NCBI GenBank assembly: GCA_946480295.1
Contig: CAMLIT010000067.1
Coordinates: 1 to 24,138, forward strand
DNA: 24,138 bases
Source of the DNA: an uncultured Gemmatimonadota bacterium
Lineage (GTDB): Bacteria; Gemmatimonadota; Gemmatimonadetes; Gemmatimonadales; Gemmatimonadaceae
Direction: 5' to 3'
The position numbers were made by a program, and so were the translations under genes. Shown one piece after another: positions 15,510 to 22,718 of this stretch; the stretch's first letter is position 1, and each line of letters opens with the position of its first letter. Below the pieces are notes generated by a model. The model did no database searches. It had not been told where the DNA came from and worked only from the letters and a program-made list of their open reading frames with translations.

Positions 15510-15608
15510 GTTGGTCATTGGTTCTTCGTTGTTGGCGAGCCTCGGGATGCCACCGGCGGCTTCCCGAGCGGCGGGCCAAAGACCAATGACCAACGACCAA
15601 CGACCGCG
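15510..15608. repeat. Heptad-arm inverted repeat R6
   Basis: Left arm, four heptads: GTTGGTC, ATTGGTT, CTTCGTT, GTTGGCG (15510-15537). Core stem CTCGGGATGCC (15541-15551) with GGCTTCCCGAG (15558-15568), one mismatch and a six-base loop. Right arm, five heptads from GGCCAAA at 15574, then GACCAAT, GACCAAC twice, and GACCGCG to 15608. The arms are partly complementary but the heptad order differs. It ends 15 bases upstream of the acyl-CoA dehydrogenase ATG. Confidence 0.9.
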
Positions 15609-15624
15609 TACCGAGGCAGGCCCC

Positions 15625-16470
15625 TCAATACGCATAAAATCCCCTCTTGCTCTTCCGCCCCAGCCACCCCGCCGCCACGTACTTCCTCAGCAGCGGGCAG
15701 GGACGGTACTTCGGATCGCCGAGCCCCGAATGCAGGACTTCGAGGATCGACAGGCACGTATCCAGCCCGATGAGGTCCGCGAGCGCCAACGGTCCCATCG
15801 GATGATTCATCCCCAGCTTCATCACCGTGTCGATCGCCTCGGCGGTCCCCACGCCTTCCATCAGGCAGTAGATCGCCTCGTTGATCATCGGCATGAGGAT
15901 CCGGTTCGCCACGAAGCCGGGATAGTCCTGCACCTCGACCGGCGTCTTGCCCACCGCCTTCGCCAGGTCGACGACGCGGCGCGTCGTCTCGTCCGACGTC
16001 GCGAGGCCGCGGATGATCTCCACGAGCTGCATCACCGGCACCGGGTTCATGAAGTGCATGCCGATGACCTTGTCGGGGCGCGCGGTGCGCGCGCCGATCT
16101 CCGTGATCGAGATCGAGCTCGTGTTCGACGCGAGGATCGCGTCGGGGCGCGCGAGGCGGTCCATGTCGCCGAAGATCCGGAACTTGAGGTCGCGGTTCTC
16201 CGTCACCGCCTCGACGACGAGCGTCGCGTCGCCGATCGCGTCCATCGCGTCGGCGGTCTTCACGCGCGCGAGGATCGCGTCCTTCTCGGCGGCCTGGAGG
16301 GTCCCCTTCCTGATCTGCCGATCGAGGTTCGTGGCGATCGTCGCCCTTCCCTTCTCCAGCGCGTCCTTCGAGACGTCGATCATCGTCACGTCGAAGCCGC
16401 TCTGGGCGAAGACGTGGGCGATGCCGTTGCCCATCTGTCCAGCACCGAGGACCGCCACGCGGTCGGCCAT
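15625..16470 (-). CDS. 3-hydroxybutyryl-CoA dehydrogenase
   Basis: Oxidises or reduces 3-hydroxyacyl-CoA with NAD(P). The 281-residue length matches the stand-alone enzyme (Hbd/PaaH type). Visible are the Rossmann motif GAGQMGNGIA (9-18), Asp32 at the end of strand two (NAD preference), SNTSS (115-119), the catalytic His139 in GMHFMNP, and the C-terminal helical domain with LGMNHPMGPL. GGGGAG stands seven bases before the ATG, the best ribosome site in this run. It starts one base after the CPBP stop. Partners in context are the thiolase and the acyl-CoA dehydrogenase of the same strand. Confidence 0.95.
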   Translation of the reverse strand: MADRVAVLGAGQMGNGIAHVFAQSGFDVTMIDVSKDALEKGRATIATNLDRQIRKGTLQAAEKDAILARVKTADAMDAIGDATLVVEAVTENRDLKFRIFGDMDRLARPDAILASNTSSISITEIGARTARPDKVIGMHFMNPVPVMQLVEIIRGLATSDETTRRVVDLAKAVGKTPVEVQDYPGFVANRILMPMINEAIYCLMEGVGTAEAIDTVMKLGMNHPMGPLALADLIGLDTCLSILEVLHSGLGDPKYRPCPLLRKYVAAGWLGRKSKRGFYAY

Positions 16471-16471
16471 G

Positions 16472-17353
16472 CTATGACTCCCCGCGGCGCCTGCGCCGCG
16501 CGATAAGGTACGCGATCCCGCCCACCATCCCGAGCCCGGCCGCCGCGCCCCCCTCCGGTCCCCACACGCCGCCCGTCACCCAGTCCGGCCCGCGCTCGAC
16601 GTAGCGGTAGTCGGGAAACTCCATCGGATAGACCGCGATGCCGCTCACGGCCGTGTGGAAGACCACGGCCATCGTCCAGTTCCACGCGAAATGCGCCATC
16701 CACGAGGCGTAGAGGCTGCCCGTCGCGACGAGGATGCCACCGAGGAAGAATCCGGCGAGCACCACGAGCGCGAGCGAGTACAGCGTCGCGCCGGGGTTCA
16801 TCAGGTGCACGAGCCCGAACAGCAGGCTCGTGATCACCAGGGTGATCCGCCACCCGACGACCCGGCGCAGGACGGAGAAAATGTAACCACGAAAGAGCAG
16901 CTCCTCGGCGAGCGCGGCGGGGAGGAGGAAGAGCGAGACCCGGAAGGTCGCCGGGAGCCACGCCTCGCGCTCGCCCGCCGCGGGGACGAACCAGTGCGCG
17001 CCGACGAGGACGAGGATGGGGACCCCGATCGCCAGGGCCCCAACGACGAAGCCCCGCGCGAGGAGCGCGGGGCGGGCATCGTCACGTCCGAGGCCGATCG
17101 TCGCCCACGGAAGGTGGTCGACGAGGCGGAGGACGACGAAGGTGGCGAAGAGGGCGGTCGCGAGCTCGATCCAGTCCGGTGTCACGGGTCCGGGCTGCAC
17201 GCCGGCCGCCAGGTAGAGCGTGCTGGCGATCGGCCCGACGGTGTACGCCGCGAAGAAGGCGCACGGGACGAGCACGATGCAGAAGAGCAGGATGCGCCAG
17301 GGGGTGCGGAGCAGCCCCGACCCCCCGGCGTACCAGAACGATCTCGCGTTCAA
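16472..17353 (-). CDS. CPBP-family intramembrane glutamic endopeptidase
   Basis: A 293-residue multi-pass protein (hydrophobic segments near 19-40, 62-76, 100-121, 138-149, 169-181, 192-211 and 270-286). The active-site motifs are EExxxR (Glu150, Glu151, Arg155), His183 in FGLVHLMNP and His221 with Asn225. This is the CPBP (Rce1-like) pattern; substrate unknown. An RRRRR patch near the C-terminus suggests a cytoplasmic end. The start is TTG at 17353, overlapping the bioY stop by four bases (TTGA); no ATG or GTG is available nearby. The overlap suggests coupling to bioY, though no shared function is evident. Confidence 0.88.
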   Translation of the reverse strand: MNARSFWYAGGSGLLRTPWRILLFCIVLVPCAFFAAYTVGPIASTLYLAAGVQPGPVTPDWIELATALFATFVVLRLVDHLPWATIGLGRDDARPALLARGFVVGALAIGVPILVLVGAHWFVPAAGEREAWLPATFRVSLFLLPAALAEELLFRGYIFSVLRRVVGWRITLVITSLLFGLVHLMNPGATLYSLALVVLAGFFLGGILVATGSLYASWMAHFAWNWTMAVVFHTAVSGIAVYPMEFPDYRYVERGPDWVTGGVWGPEGGAAAGLGMVGGIAYLIARRRRRGES

Positions 17354-17910
17354 TCGGTCGTGGTGGACGTCCGGCGCGTCGTGAGGCCGGCGGCGAGCAG
17401 CGCCTTCACGATGTCGAGCGCCGCGAAGGGCGTGACGCCGAGCGCCAGCGCGGTCGCCGCGCTGCCGGTGAGCACCGTGAGCTGCGCGATCCCGCCGGCG
17501 AAGAGGACGACCATGCCGGCGATGCCGGCGAGGGCGCGCCCGGCGAAGCGCGGGAAGCGCTGCGCGAGGATGCCGGCGACGTACGCGGCCGCCGGATACG
17601 CGAGCAGGTAGCCGCCCGTGGGGCCGAGGAGTCGCGCGACGCCCGGCGCGCCGATCGGCGTGAACACCGGGAGTCCTGCCGCGCCGGCGGCGAGGTAGAG
17701 CGCCATGCTCGTCGCCCCCGCCACGGGGCCGAGCATCATCCCGGCGAGGATGACGAGCATCGGCTGGAGCGTGAACGGCACCGGCGTGCCGGGGAGCGGG
17801 ATGGCGACCTGCGACGCGGCGGCGGTGGCCAGCACGAAGCCGGCGATGCCGAGGAGCAGGAGGCGCGAGTCGCGGGCGCGGAGAGTGAGGAAGCGAGAGG
17901 AGGTGGTCAT
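17350..17910 (-). CDS. bioY: Biotin transporter BioY
   Basis: Substrate-binding membrane subunit (S component) for biotin uptake. The 186-residue product has six hydrophobic segments and family motifs VPFTLQP (44-50), YLAAGAAGLPVF (72-83) and GPTGGYLLAYP (96-106). The frame extends upstream to 18039 into the thiolase gene, but homology begins at ATG 17910. The start is seven bases after the thiolase stop and has only a poorly placed AGGA. No EcfA or EcfT gene is in the window, so it either works alone or uses a shared module elsewhere. Biotin is needed by acyl-CoA carboxylases, which would fit with the neighbouring acyl-CoA genes. Confidence 0.92.
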   Translation of the reverse strand: MTTSSRFLTLRARDSRLLLLGIAGFVLATAAASQVAIPLPGTPVPFTLQPMLVILAGMMLGPVAGATSMALYLAAGAAGLPVFTPIGAPGVARLLGPTGGYLLAYPAAAYVAGILAQRFPRFAGRALAGIAGMVVLFAGGIAQLTVLTGSAATALALGVTPFAALDIVKALLAAGLTTRRTSTTTD

Positions 17911-17917
17911 GTCCTGT

Positions 17918-19126
17918 TCAGGATCGGGAGACACTGAGCGCGACCGCATCCCCGCCGCCGAGGCAGAGGGTCGCGAGTCCGGTGCTGGCGTTGCGGTCCT
18001 GCATGGCGTAGAGCAGCGTCGTGAGCACGCGCGCGCCACTGGCGCCGATGGGGTGGCCGAGCGCGATGGCCCCGCCGTTCACGTTCACGCGGTTCCAGTC
18101 CCAGCCGAGCTCCTGCCCGTCGGCGAGGGCCTGCGACGCGAACGCCTCGTTGGCCTCGATGAGGTCGTAGTCGCCGATCTTCGTGCCCGCCTTCTTCATC
18201 AGGTTGCGGACGGCGTAGATCGGCGCGAAGAAGAGCTCCTGCGGCTCGACGGCGCCGGTGGCGTAGGCGGTGACGCGGCCGAGGATGTTCAGGCCGTGGG
18301 CCTTCGCGTAGCTCTCGGAGGTGACGACGAGCGCCGCGGCGCCGTCGTTGAGGCTCGACGCGTTGCCGGCGGTGACGGAGAGGTCCTCGGCGCGCGCGTT
18401 CTTCGACGGGAAGGCGGGACGGAGCCTGCCGAGCGACTCGACGGTGGAGTCGGCGCGCGGCCCCTCGTCGGTGTCGACGACCGTCGGTCCCTTGCGGCCG
18501 GGGATCTCGACGGGGACGATCTCCGCCCTGAACTTTCCCCCCTTCTGCGCGGCGACGGCCTTCTGGTGCGACTTCGCCGCGAACTCGTCCTGTGCCTGCC
18601 GCGTGATGTTCGCCTTGCGCGCCGTGTACTCGGCGTGGCCGCCCATGTGGACGTCGCACGCGGCGCACCAGAGGCCGTCGCGGATCATGCCGTCGACGAG
18701 CGTCTGGTCGCCGAGCTTCACGCCGGCGCGCATGCCGTAGTTGTAGTACGGCGCGTTGGACATGGACTCCTGGCCGCCGGCGACGATGACGTCGGCGTCG
18801 CCCGCCTTGATGGCCTGCGCGGCGAGCATGACCGCCTTGAGGCCGGAGCCGCAGACCTTGTTCACCGTGAGCGCGGAGACCGTCGCCGGGATCCCCGACT
18901 TCAACGCCGCCTGCCGGGCGGGCGCCTGTCCGACGCCGCCCTGGATGACGTTGCCCATGATGACTTCCTGGACGTCGCCGGGGGCGACGCCGGAGCGCTC
19001 GAGCGCGGCGCGGATGGCGATCGCCCCGAGCTCCGGGGCGGTGAGCGAGGCGAGTGAACCGAGGTACTTGCCGATCGGCGTGCGGGCCGCCGAGACGATG
19101 ACCGCCTGCCGCGATGTATCCGTCAT
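17918..19126 (-). CDS. Acetyl-CoA C-acetyltransferase (thiolase)
   Basis: Condenses two acetyl-CoA or cleaves 3-oxoacyl-CoA. The 402-residue product has the three catalytic residues of the family: Cys92 in [11 protein letters not shown], His358 in LGHPIGASG and Cys388 in LCLGGG. ARTPIG (14-19), GGQESMS and EANEAFA are also present. The length and [12 protein letters not shown] motif fit the biosynthetic/degradative AtoB-PhaA group; substrate length cannot be fixed by eye. A GGGG lies ten bases before the ATG. A hairpin at 19143-19166 is in its leader. bioY follows after seven bases. Confidence 0.95.
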   Translation of the reverse strand: MTDTSRQAVIVSAARTPIGKYLGSLASLTAPELGAIAIRAALERSGVAPGDVQEVIMGNVIQGGVGQAPARQAALKSGIPATVSALTVNKVCGSGLKAVMLAAQAIKAGDADVIVAGGQESMSNAPYYNYGMRAGVKLGDQTLVDGMIRDGLWCAACDVHMGGHAEYTARKANITRQAQDEFAAKSHQKAVAAQKGGKFRAEIVPVEIPGRKGPTVVDTDEGPRADSTVESLGRLRPAFPSKNARAEDLSVTAGNASSLNDGAAALVVTSESYAKAHGLNILGRVTAYATGAVEPQELFFAPIYAVRNLMKKAGTKIGDYDLIEANEAFASQALADGQELGWDWNRVNVNGGAIALGHPIGASGARVLTTLLYAMQDRNASTGLATLCLGGGDAVALSVSRS

Positions 19127-19142
19127 GAGATCACGTCCCCGT

Positions 19143-19166
19143 GGGTTAGCCCCTGAAAGCTAACCC
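19143..19166. promoter_or_regulatory. 8-bp perfect hairpin in the thiolase leader
   Basis: GGGTTAGC (19143-19150) pairs with GCTAACCC (19159-19166) across an eight-base loop. It lies in the 60-base spacer between the small membrane ORF and the thiolase, 16 bases before the ATG. It has no T-run on the minus strand. It could be a weak terminator of the thrS unit, an operator or a translational control hairpin. Confidence 0.4.
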
Positions 19167-19186
19167 CCGCCGTCGACGACGGACAA

Positions 19187-19297
19187 TCACGCCTGGTTGC
19201 GAATGAGGAACACGACGAGGACGAGCACCACGACGATGACGCCGATGATCCACTTGCGGGCTTCGCTGCGATCGCGGCCGTTGCCGACTTCGGACAT
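19187..19297 (-). CDS. Very small single-pass membrane protein
   Basis: A 36-residue ORF: a charged start (MSEVGNGRDRSEARK), then a strongly hydrophobic helix (about 17-32, rich in Ile, Val and Leu), and a short RNQA end. GGAG lies eleven bases upstream. The hydrophobic segment with a basic flank on the N side looks like a genuine membrane anchor rather than noise. It begins 27 bases after the thrS stop on the same strand, so it is probably cotranscribed with thrS. Function unknown. Confidence 0.6.
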   Translation of the reverse strand: MSEVGNGRDRSEARKWIIGVIVVVLVLVVFLIRNQA

Positions 19298-19324
19298 GAG
19301 CGGTGGTTCTCCGTGCGATAATGG

Positions 19325-21274
19325 TCAGCCCTGCGCCAGCGGCGCGAGGGCGCGCGTGCGATTCTCCTCGACGAGGCGCGCGATGAACTCGTCGACCGGG
19401 ATGATCTCCTGCTTCTTCTCCGCCCCGCGCAGCCGCACGGCGACGGTGCCAGCCTCGACCTCCCGCTGGCCGAGGATGGCCATGTACGGCACCTTCATGC
19501 GCGACGCATACTTGATGCGCTCGCGGTAGTCCTCGCCCTCCTCGTAGCCGACGCGGAGCCCCGCCTCGCGCAGGCGGCGGGCCAGGTCGGCGGCGGCGGG
19601 CGCCTGCGCCGGATTGATCGGGATCACCGTCACCTGCTCCGGCGCGAGCCAGAGCGGGAACGCGCCGGCGAAGTGCTCGATGAGGATGGCGATGAAGCGC
19701 TCGAACGAGCCGCTCACCGCGCGATGGATCACCACCGGGCGGTGCTCGGCGTTGTCCTCGCCGACGTAGAGCAGGTCGAAACGCTCCGGCGCGTTGTAGT
19801 CGAGCTGGATCGTGCCGAGCTGCCACGCCCTGCCGAGCGAGTCGGTGACGTCGAAGTCGATCTTCGGGCCGTAGAACGCGCCGTCGCCCGGCTTCAGCTC
19901 GTAGGGCATGCCGGTGGCCTCGAGCGCGCTGCGCAGCGCGCCCTCGGCGCGGTCCCAGAGCGCGTCGTCGCCGATGTGCACCTCGGGGCGGGTGGCGAAC
20001 TTCACCGTCGCCGTCAGCCCGAAGGTCCGGTAGTAGTTCAGGATGAAGTCGGCGAGGAAGCGCACCTCGCTCGCGATCTGCTCCTCGCGGATGAAGATGT
20101 GCGAGTCGTCCTGCTGGAACTGCCGCACGCGGGTGAGCCCCGACAGCGCGCCCGTCACCTCGTTGCGGTGCAGGACGTCGAAGGTCGCGAAGCGCAGCGG
20201 CAGCTCGCGGTACGAGTGCCGTTTGGCGAGGTACATCAGGTAGTGCGAGGGGCAGTTCATCGGCTTGAGGGACATGTCGTGCTCGCCCGTCTCGGTGTCG
20301 AGGACGAGGAACATGTTCTCCTTGTACTTCCCCCAGTGGCCGGACTGCTCCCACAGCGCCTTGTTGTACAGCAGCGGCGTCTTGATCTCCTTCCAGTGGT
20401 CGCGCTGCAGCTCGCGCACGTACTCGAGGAGCGCGGTGTAGATCGTCGTGCCGCGCTCCGTCCAGAAGGCCGCGCCGGGCGACACCGGATGGAACATGAA
20501 GAGGTCGAGCTCGCGCCCCAGCTTGCGGTGGTCGCGGCGCTTCGCCTCCTCGATCCGGAAGAGGTACTGCTCGAGGTCCTCCTTCTTGAACCACGCGGTG
20601 CCGTAGATGCGCTGCAGCATCTGGCGCTTCTCGTCGCCGCGCCAGTACGCGCCCGCGGTGTTGAGGAGCTTGAAGTTCTTGACGAAGGACGTGTCGGGGA
20701 CGTGCGGGCCGCGGCAGAGGTCGAGGAACTGGCCGTCGCGATAGACGGAGATCACCTCGTCGTCGCCGAGCTCCGCGAGCCGCTCGAGCTTGAGCGGGTC
20801 CTCGACGAACAGCCGCTGCGCCTCGGCGCGATTCACCTCGCGCCGCTCGAAGGGGAGCTTCTCCGAGGCGACCTTCTTCATCTCGGCCTCGAAGCGCTCG
20901 AGGTCCTCCGGGGTGAAGGGGTGGTCCACCTCGAAGTCGTAGTAGAAGCCGTCCTCGATCGCCGGGCCGAAGCCGATCTTCGCGTCGGGGCGGACGCGCC
21001 GCACCGCCGTCGCGAGGACGTGCGCGGCGGAGTGGCGGAGCACGTCGAGGGCGGGCGCGTCCTTCGCCGTCAGCACGCGGAAGCGACCGCTCTCGCGCAA
21101 CGGCGTGACGAGATCCTGCACGTGGCCGTTGACCTCCACGGCCACGGCGGCGCGCAGCAATCCCTCGCTGATCGACTTGATGACTTCGGTGGGCAGCGTG
21201 CCCGTGGCGACGTTGCGCTCCGAACCGTCGGGGAGCGTGAGCGTCAGCATCTCCGTCGAACGATCGACTTCCAT
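19325..21274 (-). CDS. thrS: Threonine--tRNA ligase
   Basis: Charges tRNA-Thr with threonine. The 649-residue class II synthetase has an N-terminal TGS domain (about 10-70), the editing domain with HSAAH (His81, His85) plus Cys187 and His191, the catalytic domain with the zinc cysteine Cys341 in MNCPSH, motif 2 around HRNEVTGALSGL (369-380) and His392, and a C-terminal anticodon domain from about 545. All are complete. ATG 21274 gives eight residues before MLTLTLPDGS; the ATG at 21250 would match the usual bacterial N-terminus but has GGAG too close. I kept the longer form. No T-box or leader hairpin is apparent. Confidence 0.97.
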   Translation of the reverse strand: MEVDRSTEMLTLTLPDGSERNVATGTLPTEVIKSISEGLLRAAVAVEVNGHVQDLVTPLRESGRFRVLTAKDAPALDVLRHSAAHVLATAVRRVRPDAKIGFGPAIEDGFYYDFEVDHPFTPEDLERFEAEMKKVASEKLPFERREVNRAEAQRLFVEDPLKLERLAELGDDEVISVYRDGQFLDLCRGPHVPDTSFVKNFKLLNTAGAYWRGDEKRQMLQRIYGTAWFKKEDLEQYLFRIEEAKRRDHRKLGRELDLFMFHPVSPGAAFWTERGTTIYTALLEYVRELQRDHWKEIKTPLLYNKALWEQSGHWGKYKENMFLVLDTETGEHDMSLKPMNCPSHYLMYLAKRHSYRELPLRFATFDVLHRNEVTGALSGLTRVRQFQQDDSHIFIREEQIASEVRFLADFILNYYRTFGLTATVKFATRPEVHIGDDALWDRAEGALRSALEATGMPYELKPGDGAFYGPKIDFDVTDSLGRAWQLGTIQLDYNAPERFDLLYVGEDNAEHRPVVIHRAVSGSFERFIAILIEHFAGAFPLWLAPEQVTVIPINPAQAPAAADLARRLREAGLRVGYEEGEDYRERIKYASRMKVPYMAILGQREVEAGTVAVRLRGAEKKQEIIPVDEFIARLVEENRTRALAPLAQG

Positions 21275-21305
21275 GTGGTGCGAATCCCGGTGAAGCGAGA
21301 ACGGC

Positions 21306-21461
21306 TCAGAGCAGCGGCGTCATGCCGCGGCCGAACAGGAACGCGAGCGCGACGCCGGCGAGCAGCAGCACGGCCAGCGTGGTCCACAACACGACGCGGC
21401 GGAGCGGCACGCGCTCGGCGGATGCATCCGCGGACGACGGTTGGCGAGTGGAGACACGCAT
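21306..21461 (-). CDS. Small single-pass membrane protein upstream of thrS
   Basis: A 51-residue ORF with a polar, serine-rich N-terminus, RVPLRR, a hydrophobic helix at about 26-44 (LWTTLAVLLLAGVALAFLFG) and a short end. The basic residues before the helix predict an N-terminus inside the cell. The frame is open to 21554, but the cysteine- and arginine-rich extension does not look like protein; ATG 21461 is preferred. It ends 31 bases before thrS on the same strand and is divergent from the BON gene. Function unknown. Confidence 0.6.
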   Translation of the reverse strand: MRVSTRQPSSADASAERVPLRRVVLWTTLAVLLLAGVALAFLFGRGMTPLL

Positions 21462-21552
21462 GAGACAGGTGGCCTTTTTCTTGCGGGCGGTGTCGCAGAA
21501 AGCTCCCGCGTAAGCTATCCTTCGGCAACAACCTCCGCCACAGGTCTGACGC

Positions 21553-22419
21553 ATGCGGTCCTTCCGTTATCGCGATGAGGAGACGCTGTCCACCGGCACC
21601 ATCGTCGGCATCCTGGTGGGCGCCGTCGCCGGCTTCGCCGCGGGGATGCTCGTCGCCCAGAAGACCGGCGGCATCGGCGGCATGGGGACGCGCCTGCGCT
21701 CGCGCCTGCACCGCCACCGCGGCGAGGAGTACGGCATGGGCGCGCGCGGCCACGAGCTCCCCGACGAGGACGAGCTCGAGGACTACGAGACCGACGAGCT
21801 CGAGGAAGGCTACGACGAGATGCTGGAGGAGCGCGTCCTCGAGGCCTTCCGCAACGATCCGACGCTGAGCGAGCGCGCCATCGACATCGGCTCGATCGGC
21901 GAGGGGATGATCGAGCTCGCCGGCTGGGTCGAGACGGAGGACGAGGCGGAGCGCGCGGTGACGGTGGCGCGCGGCGTCCCCGGCGTCGACACCGTCGTCA
22001 ATCGTTTGGCGGTGGGGAGCGAGGAGGAGCGCTTCGCCGACGCGGCGCGCCGCGCGCGCGAGGGCGACCCCGGGCTCACCGAGGCGCGCTGGGAGAGCAA
22101 CATCATCGGCACCGGCCGCCGGCGGCAGGGCACCTCGCGCGACGTGGACCGCCACGCCGACCCGCGCGTCGAGCTGGAGGAGCGCTGGCAGAACGAGGCC
22201 GACGCGGTCCGCAACGCGGCCGGCGACCTCGAAGGGCTCGCCGAGCGCCGTCGCCGCCGCCAGCCGCCGAAGGGCGACCGCACCGGCGGCTCGCCGATCG
22301 CGCCCTCGGGGGTGCCGAAGGGCGACCACGTCGCCAACCCGCCGCAGGCCAACCGCCAGGCGTCGCGCGCGGAGAGCGCGGAGGACCTGGGACCCGGGGA
22401 GATCTCGCCGGGGGACTGA
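21553..22419 (+). CDS. Membrane-anchored BON-domain protein
   Basis: A 288-residue protein: a glycine/alanine-rich membrane segment (about 15-36), a basic stretch (47-56), a very acidic linker (67-93), one BON domain (about 90-154, with the GMIELAGWVETEDEAERA and VPGVDTVVN segments typical of it), then a charged, probably disordered tail of about 130 residues. BON domains occur in osmotic-stress and envelope proteins and are thought to bind phospholipid. The N-terminal part resembles YtxH-type anchors. It is divergent from the small membrane gene across 91 bases. AGG stands eight bases before the ATG. A clear terminator follows at 22455, so it is likely monocistronic. Confidence 0.85.
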   Translation: MRSFRYRDEETLSTGTIVGILVGAVAGFAAGMLVAQKTGGIGGMGTRLRSRLHRHRGEEYGMGARGHELPDEDELEDYETDELEEGYDEMLEERVLEAFRNDPTLSERAIDIGSIGEGMIELAGWVETEDEAERAVTVARGVPGVDTVVNRLAVGSEEERFADAARRAREGDPGLTEARWESNIIGTGRRRQGTSRDVDRHADPRVELEERWQNEADAVRNAAGDLEGLAERRRRRQPPKGDRTGGSPIAPSGVPKGDHVANPPQANRQASRAESAEDLGPGEISPGD

Positions 22420-22454
22420 TCGTCCTGGCGCCGCTCGTCTGCTCGACCCAGAGG

Positions 22455-22481
22455 GCCCCGGCTTCCCGGCCGGGGCTTTTT
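22455..22481 (+). terminator. Intrinsic terminator of the BON gene
   Basis: GCCCCGGC (22455-22462) pairs perfectly with GCCGGGGC (22469-22476) across a six-base loop, followed by five T. It is 36 bases after the BON stop. This is the only classical rho-independent terminator I see in the window. Confidence 0.85.
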
Positions 22482-22484
22482 CGC

Positions 22485-22638
22485 GGGACGCGGGATGCGG
22501 GACGCGCAAGGACGTGATTGGTCGTTGGTTCTTCGTCATTGGCGGGCCGCGCGGGAGTGCACCAGGAGCATCCCGAGCGGCTCGCCAAGAACCAATGACC
22601 AACGACGAAGGACGTGGTTCCCCGTCCCTCGTCCCCCG
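22485..22638. repeat. Heptad-arm inverted repeat R7 between the BON gene and valS
   Basis: It starts with GGGACGC, GGGATGC, GGGACGC (22485-22505). The left arm is ATTGGTC, GTTGGTT, CTTCGTC, ATTGGCG (22517-22544). The core has GGGAGTGC (22553-22560) facing GCATCCC (22568-22574) and is followed by GAGCGGC. The right arm is CGCCAAG, AACCAAT, GACCAAC, GACGAAG (22583-22610), then heptads drift through GACGTGG, TTCCCCG, TCCCTCG and TCCCCCG to 22638. The spacer 22420-22718 otherwise holds only the terminator and, at 22665-22670, GTTAAC, a possible but unproved part of the valS promoter. Confidence 0.9.
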
Positions 22639-22718
22639 CCCCGCTCCCTCCCCCCGCGTCCCTCGTTAACTTCAATCCGCCAAGCCCGTTACCCGCTCGC
22701 CCCGCTCGCACCACACGC

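Noticed and set aside
14545..16506. 653-codon plus-strand open frame
   Set aside because: Antisense to acyl-CoA dehydrogenase and 3-hydroxyacyl-CoA dehydrogenase, reads through repeat R6, and has no recognisable motif.
22665..22670. GTTAAC as the -10 element of valS
   Set aside because: It is the only AT-rich site upstream of valS, but no matching -35 is visible, so I do not call a promoter.
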